A stretch of 64,000 nt of DNA from Planctomycetaceae bacterium. Lineage in GTDB: Bacteria > Planctomycetota > Planctomycetia > Pirellulales > UBA1268. Each line of letters opens with the position of its first letter. Position 1 is the first letter of the stretch. Location: the NCBI GenBank assembly GCA_947449135.1, contig CANFQO010000006.1, forward strand, positions 1 to 64,000, read 5' to 3'. This document shows positions 26,120 to 38,042 of this stretch, in pieces. The position numbers and the translations under genes are program-made. The notes under the pieces were generated by a model that did no database searches, was not told where the DNA came from, and was given only the letters and a program-made list of their open reading frames with translations.

Positions 26120-27781
26120 TCACCCCGCCGCTGCCGGCTCGGCCGGCTTCCGGTTCTTCTTTTTTGCTCCAGCCTTCGGAGGCGGCGCGGGAATGACGTG
26201 AGCCCGCTCTGCCCAGACCTGCCAGCGGGCGGCAAGCTCGGCCGCCAGATCCGGACGCTCGCCAGCGAGATCGTGCTGCTCCGTCCGGTCAGCTGCCAGG
26301 TCATAAAGCTCCCAGGCCCCCGTGCTCCCCTTCCGGACCAGTTTCATCGCGCCCGCGCGGATCGCGGCATTTCCTTCGTGCTCCCAATAGAGCGCCGACC
26401 GCTCGAACTCGCCGTTGCGGAAGGCGGGCACCAGACTCTGGCCCTCAAGGGGCTGGATCGGCTGGTCGCGGAACTGTTTGGGATAGGTGGCTCCGCTGAC
26501 CTCCACCACCGTCGGCATGATGTCGATCAGGTGCGCGGGCTGCGTCCGCAACTCACCCCGGGTGGTGATGCCGGCCGGCCAGTGAACCACCAGCGGCGTG
26601 GCAATGCCCCCTTCATGATTGAAATGCTTGTAGGAACGCAGCGGCGTGTTCTGGAGAAACGCCCAGCTCTCTCCGCAGAACCAGTCGGAATCGCCCTGTG
26701 TGGGATCCCCCTCCGTGCGGCCGTCGGGCCCCAGTTCCGCGTTGCCGCCGTTGTCGCTCATGAACAGGATCAGCGTGTTGTCGAAGACGCCGCGGGCCTT
26801 GAGCCCGGCAACCAGATCCCCCACCGCCCGATCCATCCGCTGCACGCAGGCCGCGTAGGTCGCCATGATGTGGTCGAATCGATCCTGCTCGTTGGCGGTG
26901 AGCGATGCCCACGCCTTGATGGCAGCGGGCCGCGGAGCAGGCTCCCAGGCCGGATCGATGATGCCCATCTCCACCTGTCGGGCGAGCCGTCGCGCGCGGA
27001 GTTCGTCCCAGCCTGCAGCATACGAACCGCGGAGTTTCGCGATCGCGTCTGCCGGCGCCTGCAACGAGAAGTGGGGGGCGTTGTGGCAGAGGTGCAGATA
27101 GAACGGTTTCTGTTCTGCCAGCGCCTCGTCGATGAACCGCAGCCCGAAGGTCGTCCAGAGATCGGTGGAATACCAGTCTGCTGGTAGCCGCGGATCGTCG
27201 GTGGCGATGGGATCGCCGTTGAGAAAAAGCTCGGCCCTGGGGTGGGATGCAAAATAAAATCCGCCGGCTGCCGCGTTGAGGCTCCGGTCGAAGCCTCGGG
27301 TCCAGGGGGCGACTCCACGTTTCTGTCCTAGGTGCCACTTGCCGGTCATGGCCGTGAAGTAGCCCGCCGGACGCAGCACTTCGGCCATTGTCACGCACTG
27401 ATCATTGAGCCGCCCTCGATAGCCGGGCAGATCATGGTCCTCGTTCATGTGGCCCACGCCCGCCTGGTGGGGATAGAGGCCAGTGAGAAGCGAGGCCCGC
27501 GTCGGGCAGCAGCGGGCGGTGTTGTAGAAACTGGTGAATCGCAGGCCGTTGTTGGCAAGGGCATCGAGATGAGGCGTGGCGATCTCGCTGCCGTAGCAGC
27601 CCAGATCGGAAAAGCCCATGTCATCGACGAGAATGACGACGATGTTGGGCGGCGCGGCGACAGGCGCGGCCGCCAGGCATGCTTCCTGTCGTGGCACGAA
27701 CCCCAGCATGAACACGCCCAGAAGCACCGAGAGTCGGGCGATTGTGACCACGGTGACCATCGTGCAACGAATCATCTGCAT
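26120..27781 (-). CDS. exported sulfatase (arylsulfatase family)
   Basis: About 553 residues. After an N-terminal signal segment (VTIARLSVLLGVFMLGFVP), the sulfatase fold opens with PNIVVILVDDMGFSDLGCYG, giving the metal-binding Asp pair. CCPTRASLLTG near residue 92 is the C-x-P-x-R motif whose Cys is converted to formylglycine; KWHLGQ and FMSDNGGNAE are further active-site blocks. No maturase (FGE or anSME) gene is nearby. Planctomycetes encode many such enzymes for sulfated polysaccharides; the substrate here is unknown. The ATG at 27781 has GGAG seven bases upstream; the frame upstream to 27922 would overlap the divergent Kup gene and is rejected. The C-terminal tail is Lys/Pro/Ala-rich. 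Confidence 0.93.
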   Translation of the reverse strand: MQMIRCTMVTVVTIARLSVLLGVFMLGFVPRQEACLAAAPVAAPPNIVVILVDDMGFSDLGCYGSEIATPHLDALANNGLRFTSFYNTARCCPTRASLLTGLYPHQAGVGHMNEDHDLPGYRGRLNDQCVTMAEVLRPAGYFTAMTGKWHLGQKRGVAPWTRGFDRSLNAAAGGFYFASHPRAELFLNGDPIATDDPRLPADWYSTDLWTTFGLRFIDEALAEQKPFYLHLCHNAPHFSLQAPADAIAKLRGSYAAGWDELRARRLARQVEMGIIDPAWEPAPRPAAIKAWASLTANEQDRFDHIMATYAACVQRMDRAVGDLVAGLKARGVFDNTLILFMSDNGGNAELGPDGRTEGDPTQGDSDWFCGESWAFLQNTPLRSYKHFNHEGGIATPLVVHWPAGITTRGELRTQPAHLIDIMPTVVEVSGATYPKQFRDQPIQPLEGQSLVPAFRNGEFERSALYWEHEGNAAIRAGAMKLVRKGSTGAWELYDLAADRTEQHDLAGERPDLAAELAARWQVWAERAHVIPAPPPKAGAKKKNRKPAEPAAAG

Positions 27782-27870
27782 GGCATGTCTCCAGAATGGC
27801 ATCACGATGATCACAAGGAACGTATGGTAGTCTCTGCGGGCTCCACGCACCCAGCACGCAGAGCCTCTCG

Positions 27871-29811
27871 ATGACCGCGTCCGAAACCAGCCACACCACG
27901 AGCACACCGGCCCCCGCAGCACACTGCCGACCCGCCGGCATCTGGCAGCTTGCGTTCTGCTCGTTGGGCATCGTCTTCGGCGACATCGGCACGAGCCCCC
28001 TCTACACGCTCAAGGAGTGTCTTCACGTCGCCTCCACCCACGGCGAGACCTTCGACCGGGTCGACCTGTTCGGCATCCTGTCGCTAATGTTCTGGGCGCT
28101 GATCCTGGTGGTGACCGTCAAGTACGTCATGTTCGTGATGCGGGCCGACCACAATGGCGAGGGGGGCATCCTGGCGCTCTTGTCGCTTGTGCCCGAGCGG
28201 TATCGCACCGGGCCCGGCGGCATCGGCGGCGTGTCAGGCATGACACTGCTGGCCGTGATCGGCGCCGCATTGCTCTACGGCGACGGCGTGATCACGCCGG
28301 CCATCTCCGTGCTCAGCGCCGTGGAAGGACTGGCCGTGGCCAGCCCGGCCCTCAAGGATGGCGTCGTGCCGATCACCTGCCTGATCCTGCTGGCGCTCTT
28401 CTCCATCCAGCAGGCTGGGACGGGAATCGTGGGTCGGCTGTTCGGGCCGATCATGCTCGTCTGGTTCCTGACGCTCGCTGGTTTAGGGGCGAACCAACTC
28501 GTCCGCGAACCCACAGTGCTCGCCGCGATGAGCCCTTGGTATGGCGTCGAATTCTTTTTGCGTCACGGCTTCCGCGGCCTGCTGATCCTCGGCTCGGTCG
28601 TGCTCGTCGTCACGGGTGGCGAGGCCCTCTACGCCGACATGGGCCACTTCGGCCTCAAGCCGATTCGCAAGGCCTGGATATGGCTGGTGCTGCCGTCGCT
28701 CGTGCTTGCCTATTTCGGGCAGGGCGCGCTCCTGCTGCGGGATCCTGCGGCAGCGGCTAATCCCTTCTATGCGATGGTGCCCGCCGGACCGGCGACCTAC
28801 GCTCTGGTTATCCTCGCCAGTCTTGCCACCGTGATCGCCTCTCAGGCGCTCATCTCCGGGGCCTTCTCGCTGACGCGGCAGGCGATGCTGCTCGGGTTCC
28901 TGCCTCGCGTGACGATCCGCCACACCGCCTACGACAACGAGGGGCAGATCTACATCCCCGAGGTCAACGTGCTGCTCGGCGTCGGCTGCCTGGCGCTCGT
29001 GCTCACCTTCCGCGAGTCGGTGAAGCTCGCGGCGGCCTACGGCCTTGCGGTCACCGGCACGATGGTCGTGACCTCGATCCTCTACTACCTTGTGATCCGC
29101 CACACCTGGGGCTGGAGCCGCTGGGCCTCGTTGGGAACGCTCGCGCTCTTTCTGGGCGTTGATATCCCCTTCCTGCTAGCCAACATGTTCAAGTTCTTCG
29201 ACGGCGGCTACGTGCCGATGCTGATCGGAGCGGCCTTGATCGCGGCGATGCTCATCTGGAGCCACGGCCGCACGGCGGTGATGGCCCAGTATTCCGGCCA
29301 GTACGGCCCCTTTGAGACCGAGTGGCCGCAACTCCGGAAGTCGATCGTCTCCCGGGTGCCAGGCTCCGCGGTCTTCCTCGCCGACAGCCGCGCCCACACA
29401 CCGCCGGTGCTCGTGCACTACGTGGAGCGGTCGCGATCGCTCCATGAGACGGTCGTGCTGCTGCAGGTGATCGATGACCCGCAGCCCGAGATCATCGCCG
29501 GCCCTCGCTACACTGTGGAACGGCTCGTCGACGGCTTTTATTTTGTCGCCGTCCGCTTCGGCTACATGGAACAGCCGCTGCTCGTGCCCTTCCTGCGGCA
29601 GGTGGCCGCCGCCGAGAAGATCCCGCTCGATCCCGACACCGCCACGTTTTTCATCGGCCATTCCGAGATCACGCCGCAGGATGGCGGTCGCCTGGAATTG
29701 ATTCCCGAGGCGATCTTCGCCTATCTCAAGCGTAATGCCGTCCGCGAGGAAAAACGCTACGGCATGCCGGCTGATCAGGTGATGGAGATCGGCGAACAGA
29801 TCTCCTTGTGA
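27871..29811 (+). CDS. kup: KUP-family potassium transport protein
   Basis: A 646-residue protein, the expected length, with about 12 hydrophobic segments over residues 25-440 and a soluble C-terminal domain. The family opening GIVFGDIGTSPLYTLKEC is at about residues 34-51, followed by MRADHNGEGGILALL and GDGVITPAISVLSAVEGL. Members are inner-membrane K+/H+ symporters for potassium uptake. The gene is divergent from the sulfatase, with 89 bases between starts, and convergent with the WD40 gene downstream, where a GGGCT-GAC-AGCCC hairpin lies at 29821. Chromosomal housekeeping gene, apparently unrelated to its neighbours. Confidence 0.95.
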   Translation: MTASETSHTTSTPAPAAHCRPAGIWQLAFCSLGIVFGDIGTSPLYTLKECLHVASTHGETFDRVDLFGILSLMFWALILVVTVKYVMFVMRADHNGEGGILALLSLVPERYRTGPGGIGGVSGMTLLAVIGAALLYGDGVITPAISVLSAVEGLAVASPALKDGVVPITCLILLALFSIQQAGTGIVGRLFGPIMLVWFLTLAGLGANQLVREPTVLAAMSPWYGVEFFLRHGFRGLLILGSVVLVVTGGEALYADMGHFGLKPIRKAWIWLVLPSLVLAYFGQGALLLRDPAAAANPFYAMVPAGPATYALVILASLATVIASQALISGAFSLTRQAMLLGFLPRVTIRHTAYDNEGQIYIPEVNVLLGVGCLALVLTFRESVKLAAAYGLAVTGTMVVTSILYYLVIRHTWGWSRWASLGTLALFLGVDIPFLLANMFKFFDGGYVPMLIGAALIAAMLIWSHGRTAVMAQYSGQYGPFETEWPQLRKSIVSRVPGSAVFLADSRAHTPPVLVHYVERSRSLHETVVLLQVIDDPQPEIIAGPRYTVERLVDGFYFVAVRFGYMEQPLLVPFLRQVAAAEKIPLDPDTATFFIGHSEITPQDGGRLELIPEAIFAYLKRNAVREEKRYGMPADQVMEIGEQISL

Positions 29812-29851
29812 GCATCGGGAGGGCTGACAGCCCCGCTCCACCGCAGTTTCC

Positions 29852-30919
29852 TCACGCTTCCACTCGATAGACCTGTACCCGCCCCCAGGAAGGCCACTCG
29901 CCAGCCTTGGGCTGGGGTTGGGCGCTGGCGCCGGCGAGGATGAGCTGCTGGCCGTCGGCCGAGAAGCGGGCCTGCGTGATCCGGTTCTTGGCGTCCTCCG
30001 AATGGACCAAGCTGCCGTCGGCGGCGGAGAAGATCGCGGCATTCCACGTTCCCTGGGCCTGCCGACCGGCCATCACAAAGTGCGTGCCGTCCGGCGACCA
30101 GGCGACTGTCTCCATCAGGCCGGTTCCGTGCTGGCCGTCCTTGATCTGGTCGATCCGTTCGCCTGTCCGCCAGTTCCAGCGCTGCCAGGTCATCTTGCCG
30201 TTGCCCGCCATTGGATCGGTCATCGATCCCATGCCGCAGCCGAGAAGCGAACTGCCATCGGGCGAGAAGGCGAGGGCGTAGATGCCGCCGCAGAAGTGGT
30301 GGCTCTTGGTCGTGCCCCAGGAGGTGAAGTCGGGCGACGTCCACTGGGCCACCGGCGCAGCGTCGGCACCGGCCGCCAGATCCCACACCCGCACTTCGCC
30401 AAGCATGTTCGCGGCGGCGAGATGCTGGCCATCCCGACTGAAGCCGCAACTCAGCACCGGAGGCGTGTGGCTGAAGGCGGCCACGAGTTCACCACTAGCA
30501 GTATCAAAGACCTTGACCGACGGCTCGCTTTCCACTGCCGGCTCATACTTCCAGCCGCCTGGCAGATACTGTCCCGTGCTGCTGGCCACGCGGCGGCCAT
30601 CCGGAGAGAGCGCCAGTTGCCAACTCCAGAACCGGTGGGCACGGACACGACGCACCTCCTGCCGCGACTCCAGATCGTGCCAGATCAGCTGGCCGTCATA
30701 CCCGCCGGAGATCGCCGTGCGGCCATCCGGCAGCAGCACGCAGCCGCTGGCGTAGGAGTCGTGCTTCGCCGCCAGGGCTTCGGCCTCTCCGGTGACCAGA
30801 TCCATGCTGGACACCAGACCGTCGGCACAGGCGGTAATCCCGCGGGTGCCATCGGGGGTGAGTGCCATCCCCAGCACGCCGGTCGCGAGTTTGTAGGTGT
30901 GAATGCGGGTGAGTTTCAT
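29852..30919 (-). CDS. WD40 repeat protein (module 3 accessory)
   Basis: A 355-residue protein consisting almost entirely of WD40 repeats forming a probable seven-bladed propeller. Examples: GMALTPDGTRGITACADGLV, YASGCVLLPDGRTAISGGYD and GTWNAAIFSAADGSLVHSED. There is no obvious signal peptide, unlike the other cluster members, so it may be cytoplasmic or exported by another route. The start ATG at 30919 lies four bases after the DUF1501 stop, so it is the last gene of the module-3 operon. WD40 propellers usually act as protein-binding scaffolds; the partner is plausibly the cytochrome-like protein of the same operon (inference). Confidence 0.85.
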   Translation of the reverse strand: MKLTRIHTYKLATGVLGMALTPDGTRGITACADGLVSSMDLVTGEAEALAAKHDSYASGCVLLPDGRTAISGGYDGQLIWHDLESRQEVRRVRAHRFWSWQLALSPDGRRVASSTGQYLPGGWKYEPAVESEPSVKVFDTASGELVAAFSHTPPVLSCGFSRDGQHLAAANMLGEVRVWDLAAGADAAPVAQWTSPDFTSWGTTKSHHFCGGIYALAFSPDGSSLLGCGMGSMTDPMAGNGKMTWQRWNWRTGERIDQIKDGQHGTGLMETVAWSPDGTHFVMAGRQAQGTWNAAIFSAADGSLVHSEDAKNRITQARFSADGQQLILAGASAQPQPKAGEWPSWGRVQVYRVEA

Positions 30920-30923
30920 GCGA

Positions 30924-32267
30924 TTAGGCGAGCAGGTCGCGGATCGGTTCCGCCTTGTTTTCGACCCGGTGAAACGTCGGCATGCCGGGCAGATCGTATT
31001 CCGCGTAGGGATCGATCCCCAGTGCCGTGAAGATGGTGGCAAATAGGTTTTGCTCGTTGAACGGCTTCTCGATCACGTCCACGCCATCGGCATCCGTGGC
31101 CCCGACGACCATGCCGCGTTTCAGCCCGCAGCCCGTCATCATCAGGCTCCAGGCATTCGGATAATGGTCGCGACCACGGGCGGCATTCAACCAGGGAGTG
31201 CGGCCAAACTCGCCCATCGCAATCACGAGCGTGGAATCAAGCAAGCCGCGCTCCTCCAGGTCACGGACGAGATGGTAGAGCACGCGGTCAAGCTCCGGCA
31301 CCAACATCTGATGGATCTCATGCTGGAACACGTGGTTGTCCCAGTTCATGCCATTGGCGACCATCACGAACGGAGCACCATGCTCCACCAGATGCCGCGC
31401 CATCAGGGCGTGCTGGGCGAAGCTTCCCGCCCCATATCGCTCGCGATCTCTGGCCGGAAGCTTGGCGACGTCGAAGAGGTCGGCGCTCGCCGCCATGCCC
31501 TTCATCCGCTCGAACGCCGCATTCTGACTGCGAGCGACGCTGCTCCCGCGATCGCGTTCATACTTTTTCGTCAGGACTTTCCTGAGTATTTCGCGGGCCT
31601 CGCGGTCGTGCTGCGGAATGGCATCGACGCTGGCGTTGACCATCTGCGTGTAATCGCCGCCCAGTCGCACCGGGGCGTGTTCGGCACCGAGCCATCCCGC
31701 CCAGTTGCCCGCCTTAAACGTCTCGAACTCATTCCCACCAGGAATGGGATCGATGAATATGAAGTTCGGGATCGGCGAATCCAGCTGCCCCATCGCCTGT
31801 GACAGCGCGCTGCCAAGCGACGGGCGGGTGAAGCCGGCCCGCTCGGGATTGCCTCGCTGCAGCAGCGTGATGGCCTGCAGGTGCTCCGGCTGGGTCGTCT
31901 TCATGCTGCGGACGATGTTCAGCCGGTCCGCGATCCCGGCGCAGTGAGGCATGAGTGACGAGAAGTGCACGCCTGGAATGGCGGTCGGCATGCTCCCAAA
32001 CGGCCCGCCGCTCGGCCGGCCCGGCTTCGGGTCCCATGTCTCAAACTGGCTCGGTGCGCCGCAGAGCCAGAGCAGGATGCAGTGCTTCTGCGCCTTCTTC
32101 GTTTCCGCCGCAAACACCGGATTGTGAAACAGCCCGGTGAAACTGCCGACACTCGCCACCGCACCGCCGGAAAGCCCCTGGAGAAAGAGACGACGGTGCA
32201 CCCGGTGCTCGTCGCTCGGGCACTGGCCGGGACTCAGGTGGTGCGAAGGACGGTTCATCGTCATCAC
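30924..32267 (-). CDS. DUF1501 domain-containing protein (module 3)
   Basis: A 447-residue protein. The Tat-like signal is HRRLFLQGLSGGAVASVGS around residues 24-42. DUF1501 hallmarks include HCILLWLCGAPSQFETWDPKP, IVRSMKTTQPEHLQAITLLQ, VIAMGEFGRTPWLN and GRDHYPNAWS, ending with LGIDPYAEYDLPGMPTFHRV. It differs from the other DUF1501 proteins here in lacking the [12 protein letters not shown]-type Met and is closer to the subset that accompanies WD40 proteins. It starts 10 bases after the DUF1549/DUF1553 stop. Several in-frame ATGs exist within the first 12 bases. Confidence 0.9.
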   Translation of the reverse strand: MMTMNRPSHHLSPGQCPSDEHRVHRRLFLQGLSGGAVASVGSFTGLFHNPVFAAETKKAQKHCILLWLCGAPSQFETWDPKPGRPSGGPFGSMPTAIPGVHFSSLMPHCAGIADRLNIVRSMKTTQPEHLQAITLLQRGNPERAGFTRPSLGSALSQAMGQLDSPIPNFIFIDPIPGGNEFETFKAGNWAGWLGAEHAPVRLGGDYTQMVNASVDAIPQHDREAREILRKVLTKKYERDRGSSVARSQNAAFERMKGMAASADLFDVAKLPARDRERYGAGSFAQHALMARHLVEHGAPFVMVANGMNWDNHVFQHEIHQMLVPELDRVLYHLVRDLEERGLLDSTLVIAMGEFGRTPWLNAARGRDHYPNAWSLMMTGCGLKRGMVVGATDADGVDVIEKPFNEQNLFATIFTALGIDPYAEYDLPGMPTFHRVENKAEPIRDLLA

Positions 32268-32277
32268 GATTCTATAC

Positions 32278-34209
32278 CTACGGTACGGTCAGGAATTCTG
32301 CGCTTGTCAGCAGCGCCCAGAGCAGATCCCGGACCGCCTCGGCGGGCCGGTCTGACCGTGTCTCCAGAAAAGCAGCAGCCTGCGCAGCCTCGTCGGCATC
32401 GGGCATCCGGCCGCATGCGGCAAAGAAGGCCCCGCGAACGCGGGCACCGTTGTCTGGCAGTTCGACAAGACGGGCCGCGGTGCTGCCGGCTACAGGCTTC
32501 AGGATTTCGGTCAGGGCCGGCGCATTGGAGAGGAACTGCGCCTGTTGGAAGGTGGCGTTGTAATCCCGCGGCAACACGTCGGGCAGAGCGCTGATGGTCG
32601 CGCGCCGTAATGCGTCGTCGTCGGGTGACAGGCCGGCGGCGATCCGCCACGACCGTGCGAGCTGCTCGGCGGTGAGCGGCCGCTCCCGAACGCCGGCAAA
32701 CGCGTCCGGCGGCACTGTTTCTGCAGCCGGCCCCACTGCGTAGACCTGACTCAGCACGATGCCGCGGATCAGGCGGCGAATGTCGTAGCCATGGGCGGCG
32801 AAATCCTCTGCCAGCCAGTCAAGCAATTCCGGGTGACTGGGCGTGTTGCGGGCGTTCATCTCGTCGACTGGCGAGACGATGCCCCGGCCCGTCAGCACGG
32901 CCCAGAGCCGGTTGACAAAGCTCCGGGCGAGCAAGGGATTACCCCGCGTGGCCGCATCGGCGAAGGCTTCGCGCCTTGAGAACTTGGGCACGCGGGGCGA
33001 TGCCGCTGGATCGACATACTTGTCGTCGCTGTCTTCCTCCTTCTGATCCCCCGCCGGCCAGTTCTCTGGCAGCGTGCGGCCGTTCAAGAGCGTCAGTAGG
33101 GCGGGCTGCGACTCTTTCTTGAGGTTCGTGAAGTTGACGAAGCCGCCCACGGCCGACTCCGCCACATTGGTCGTGCCCTCCACGTTCTTGCCGCGATTGA
33201 AGGCCGCCACCAGGCCCCAGTAATGCGCCTGTTTGATCTCCCGGGCGAGCGGATGGTCATGACACTGGGCGCAGTCGATCCTCGTGCCATACACGACCGG
33301 GGCGACAGCTTCGGCGATCACCTGATGGTCATTGCGGCGTTCATACAAGAACCACGACGCCCCCTTTGTCTCGGGGCTGTCGGGCCGGGCGATCAGCATC
33401 TCGCGAACCGTTTCATCCCAGGGGCGGTTCGTGCGGAAGGCGTTCTCAAGAAAGGCCCACCAGCCGTTCTGCCGGCGCCGGTCTTCATGGCCTCCTCGCT
33501 TGACGCGGCCCATCAGAAACACATCCCACAGTTCGCGCATCCGCACGGCGTAGTCATCTGAGACGAGCAGACGATCCACGAGCGTGCTCCGCCGCGTCTC
33601 CGCGGGCAGCGACAGAAATTCGTCACATTCCGCCGCCGTGGGGATCCGGCCGGCGAGATCGAGAGAGACACGCCGGCACCAGGTGCGGTCGTCCACGGGG
33701 GCCGCCGGCTGCACGCCGCGGCTGGTCCAGCCTTCTGTAATAAAACCGTCGATCGCTTCTGTCACCGTCGCGAACTGCCGGCGGGACGCCGCGTGGTTTG
33801 TCGCTTGATTCGTCGGCCGGTTCGTCAGCTGTGCCGTCGGTTCAGCCGGCTCGGCGGCCAGGGCGACGATCCATTCCCGGATGATCTCGCGATCAGCTTC
33901 CGTGAGCTGCTTCTCTGGCGGCATGTGCTGGTCGGCATCTGCCGCGAGGTTCTGAAACAGACGGCTCGCCTCGGGCTGTCCCGGTACTACCACCGCGCCG
34001 TCGTCGCCCCCCTTGAGTACGGCGGCGGGCGTGTCGAGTTCCAGGCCGCCATGCTGGTCGATCGGACCGTGGCACTTCACGCACTGCAGGTCGAGGAGGG
34101 GCTGCACCTTGCCCGACCAGAGCGCCGTCGGATCGGCTCCGCCCGCGCGGCCTGCGGCTGTAAATGCAAGCACCAGCAGGAGCAGGGTGACATGATGTCG
34201 GTGGTGCAT
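32278..34209 (-). CDS. PSCyt1/DUF1549/DUF1553 cytochrome-like protein (module 3)
   Basis: A 643-residue protein, the shortest of the six in the window. Signal peptide residues 1-24 (HHVTLLLLVLAFTAAG). The PSCyt1 heme motif CVKCHG is at residues 43-48, with distal QHMPPEKQ. A linker follows with a repetitive TNRPTNQATN segment, then DUF1549 (VTEAIDGFITEGWTSRGVQP) with CAQCHDHPLARE as second potential heme site, and DUF1553 (NRLWAVLTGRGIVSPVDEMN). The ATG at 34209 was selected for the signal peptide; the frame is open to 34332. It is the first gene of the module-3 operon with DUF1501 and WD40. Confidence 0.88.
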   Translation of the reverse strand: MHHRHHVTLLLLVLAFTAAGRAGGADPTALWSGKVQPLLDLQCVKCHGPIDQHGGLELDTPAAVLKGGDDGAVVVPGQPEASRLFQNLAADADQHMPPEKQLTEADREIIREWIVALAAEPAEPTAQLTNRPTNQATNHAASRRQFATVTEAIDGFITEGWTSRGVQPAAPVDDRTWCRRVSLDLAGRIPTAAECDEFLSLPAETRRSTLVDRLLVSDDYAVRMRELWDVFLMGRVKRGGHEDRRRQNGWWAFLENAFRTNRPWDETVREMLIARPDSPETKGASWFLYERRNDHQVIAEAVAPVVYGTRIDCAQCHDHPLAREIKQAHYWGLVAAFNRGKNVEGTTNVAESAVGGFVNFTNLKKESQPALLTLLNGRTLPENWPAGDQKEEDSDDKYVDPAASPRVPKFSRREAFADAATRGNPLLARSFVNRLWAVLTGRGIVSPVDEMNARNTPSHPELLDWLAEDFAAHGYDIRRLIRGIVLSQVYAVGPAAETVPPDAFAGVRERPLTAEQLARSWRIAAGLSPDDDALRRATISALPDVLPRDYNATFQQAQFLSNAPALTEILKPVAGSTAARLVELPDNGARVRGAFFAACGRMPDADEAAQAAAFLETRSDRPAEAVRDLLWALLTSAEFLTVP

Positions 34210-34355
34210 CGGCTGATGGTCGGCGACGGCAGGAAATAGTGACAGCTTGCAGCCTCTCAATGGTATTCGGAGGGCTCGACCGGGCAACGGCACTTTTTCC
34301 GGCCTGCCGACACAGGAACAACAGAAGCACAACTCAGCGGGAAAACCTGCGATCG

Positions 34356-35801
34356 CTACGCCAGCAGGTCGTTCACCACGCTCCCCGCCACATCGGTCAG
34401 CCGAAAGTCGCGTCCCTGGGCTCGAAACGTCAACTGCTCGTGATCGATGCCCAAAAGATGGAGCACGGTGGCGTGGAGATCGTGGACGTGCATCGGTTTC
34501 TCAACGGCGTGGTAGCCGAATTCATCGGTGCCACCATAGGTCAGTCCGGAACGCACTCCCGCTCCCGCCATCCACATCGTGAAGCCATGCGGATGATGAT
34601 CGCGGCCCCAGGTCGCCCCGGATACCTGAGCCACCGGCGTGCGGCCAAACTCACCGCCCCAGATCACCAGCGTGTCGTCGAGAAGCCCCCGTTGCCTGAG
34701 GTCAGCCAGGAGCGCGGCGATCGGCCGGTCAGCGGCGGCACATTGCCGTGTGTGTTCGGCATCGATGTCGGTGTGCGAATCCCAGCCACGGTCGTAGAGC
34801 TGGACGAATCGAACCCCGCGCTCCACCAGACGCCTGGCCAGCAGACAGTTCCGCGCCAACGACGGCTTGGCGGGATCGGCCCCATACGCCTCGAACTGAT
34901 GCGCCGGCTCGGAGGTGAGATCGGCGAACTCCGGCACGCTGGCCTGCATACGAAATGCCAGCTCGTAGGAGGCGATGCGGGCAGTAATTTCTGGATCCCC
35001 CAGAGACTCGTGCTGCCGACGATTCATCCACTGCACGAGATCAAGCTCAGAACGTCGGGTGGCAGCGGAGACATTGGGTGGGTTATCCAGATGAAGCACC
35101 GGTGGCCCACTGTTGCGGAGAGGAACTCCCGCATGCTGGGCAGGGAGAAACCCATTTCCCCAGAAGTTCTGCAGCAGCGGCTGGCCGTCACTGACGCCAC
35201 TGGTCAGCACGACATAGGCCGGGAGGTCCTCGTTCTCCGTCCCCAAGCCGTACGACAGCCAGGCTCCAAGCGTCGGCCGATCTCCCTGCACGCTGCCGCC
35301 GTTCAGGAAATGGACAGCGGGGTCGTGCACGTTGGTGGTCGTGTGCATCGAACGGATCACGGTCAGTTCATCCGCCACCGTTGCCAGGTGCGGCAATAGC
35401 GAGGAGATCACGATGCCCGACTGACCACGAGGCTGGAAGTGGTACGGAGATCCCTTGAGGCTCGGGGTCCCGCGGATGAGGGCGAACTGTTGATGATTCT
35501 TGAGGAGCTCTGGCGGGATCGTGGCGCCGTCCATGCGATTGAGCAGGGGCTTGGGGTCGAACAGGTCGATGTGCGACGGGCCGCCAGCCATGAACAGAAA
35601 GATCACACGTTTGGCCCGGGGACGGATCGCCGGCGGAGGCATGCCAGCGGTGGCAGGCCGCAGCAGCGTGGCCAACGCGATGCCGCCGAGCCCTGCTGCG
35701 GATGCACCCAGGCCTGCTGCCGCTGCGCCAAGGCCTGCTGCCGCTGCGCCAAGAAAGGCCCTTCGCTGCAGACCGTCTGTGGAAATAGGATGGAATGCCA
35801 T
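34356..35801 (-). CDS. DUF1501 domain-containing protein (module 4)
   Basis: About 481 residues. The Tat-like signal LQRRAFLGAAAAG is extended by a repeated AAGLGA(A/S) peptide encoded by a 21-base tandem repeat. DUF1501 motifs: RVIFLFMAGGPSHIDLFDPKP, IRSMHTTTNVHDPAVHFLNG, VIWGGEFGRTPVAQ and GRDHHPHGFTMWMAG, ending LLGIDHEQLTFRAQGRDFRL. The ATG at 35801 has GAGG nine bases upstream; ATG 35828 would overlap the preceding gene. It is 23 bases downstream of the module-4 cytochrome gene and presumably co-transcribed. Enzymatic role unknown as for the family. Confidence 0.9.
   Translation of the reverse strand: MAFHPISTDGLQRRAFLGAAAAGLGAAAAGLGASAAGLGGIALATLLRPATAGMPPPAIRPRAKRVIFLFMAGGPSHIDLFDPKPLLNRMDGATIPPELLKNHQQFALIRGTPSLKGSPYHFQPRGQSGIVISSLLPHLATVADELTVIRSMHTTTNVHDPAVHFLNGGSVQGDRPTLGAWLSYGLGTENEDLPAYVVLTSGVSDGQPLLQNFWGNGFLPAQHAGVPLRNSGPPVLHLDNPPNVSAATRRSELDLVQWMNRRQHESLGDPEITARIASYELAFRMQASVPEFADLTSEPAHQFEAYGADPAKPSLARNCLLARRLVERGVRFVQLYDRGWDSHTDIDAEHTRQCAAADRPIAALLADLRQRGLLDDTLVIWGGEFGRTPVAQVSGATWGRDHHPHGFTMWMAGAGVRSGLTYGGTDEFGYHAVEKPMHVHDLHATVLHLLGIDHEQLTFRAQGRDFRLTDVAGSVVNDLLA
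35689..35751. repeat. 21-bp tandem repeat inside a Tat signal peptide
   Basis: Two identical 21-base units (35710-35730 and 35731-35751, AGGCCTGCTGCCGCTGCGCCA) follow a diverged unit at 35689-35709. They lie in frame in the DUF1501 gene and encode seven-residue repeats of the type AAAAGLG in the hydrophobic part of its signal peptide. Confidence 0.85.
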
Positions 35802-35824
35802 AGAAGAACACCTCGTCGTTGCCG

Positions 35825-37999
<2,175 letters not shown>

Positions 38000-38042
38000 T
38001 GCAACGCACCTCGGACCCGATTCTCCGCTTGCTGCAGCAAGG

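Noticed and set aside
27782-27922. N-terminal extension of the sulfatase
   Set aside because: It would overlap the start of the divergent kup gene; the ATG at 27781 has a good ribosome-binding site and signal peptide.
29821-29833. Intrinsic terminator after kup
   Set aside because: GGGCT-GAC-AGCCC has a short stem and no T-run; too weak to list.
34239-35399. 386-codon plus-strand frame
   Set aside because: Antisense to a DUF1501 gene with Tat signal and conserved motifs; no recognisable product.
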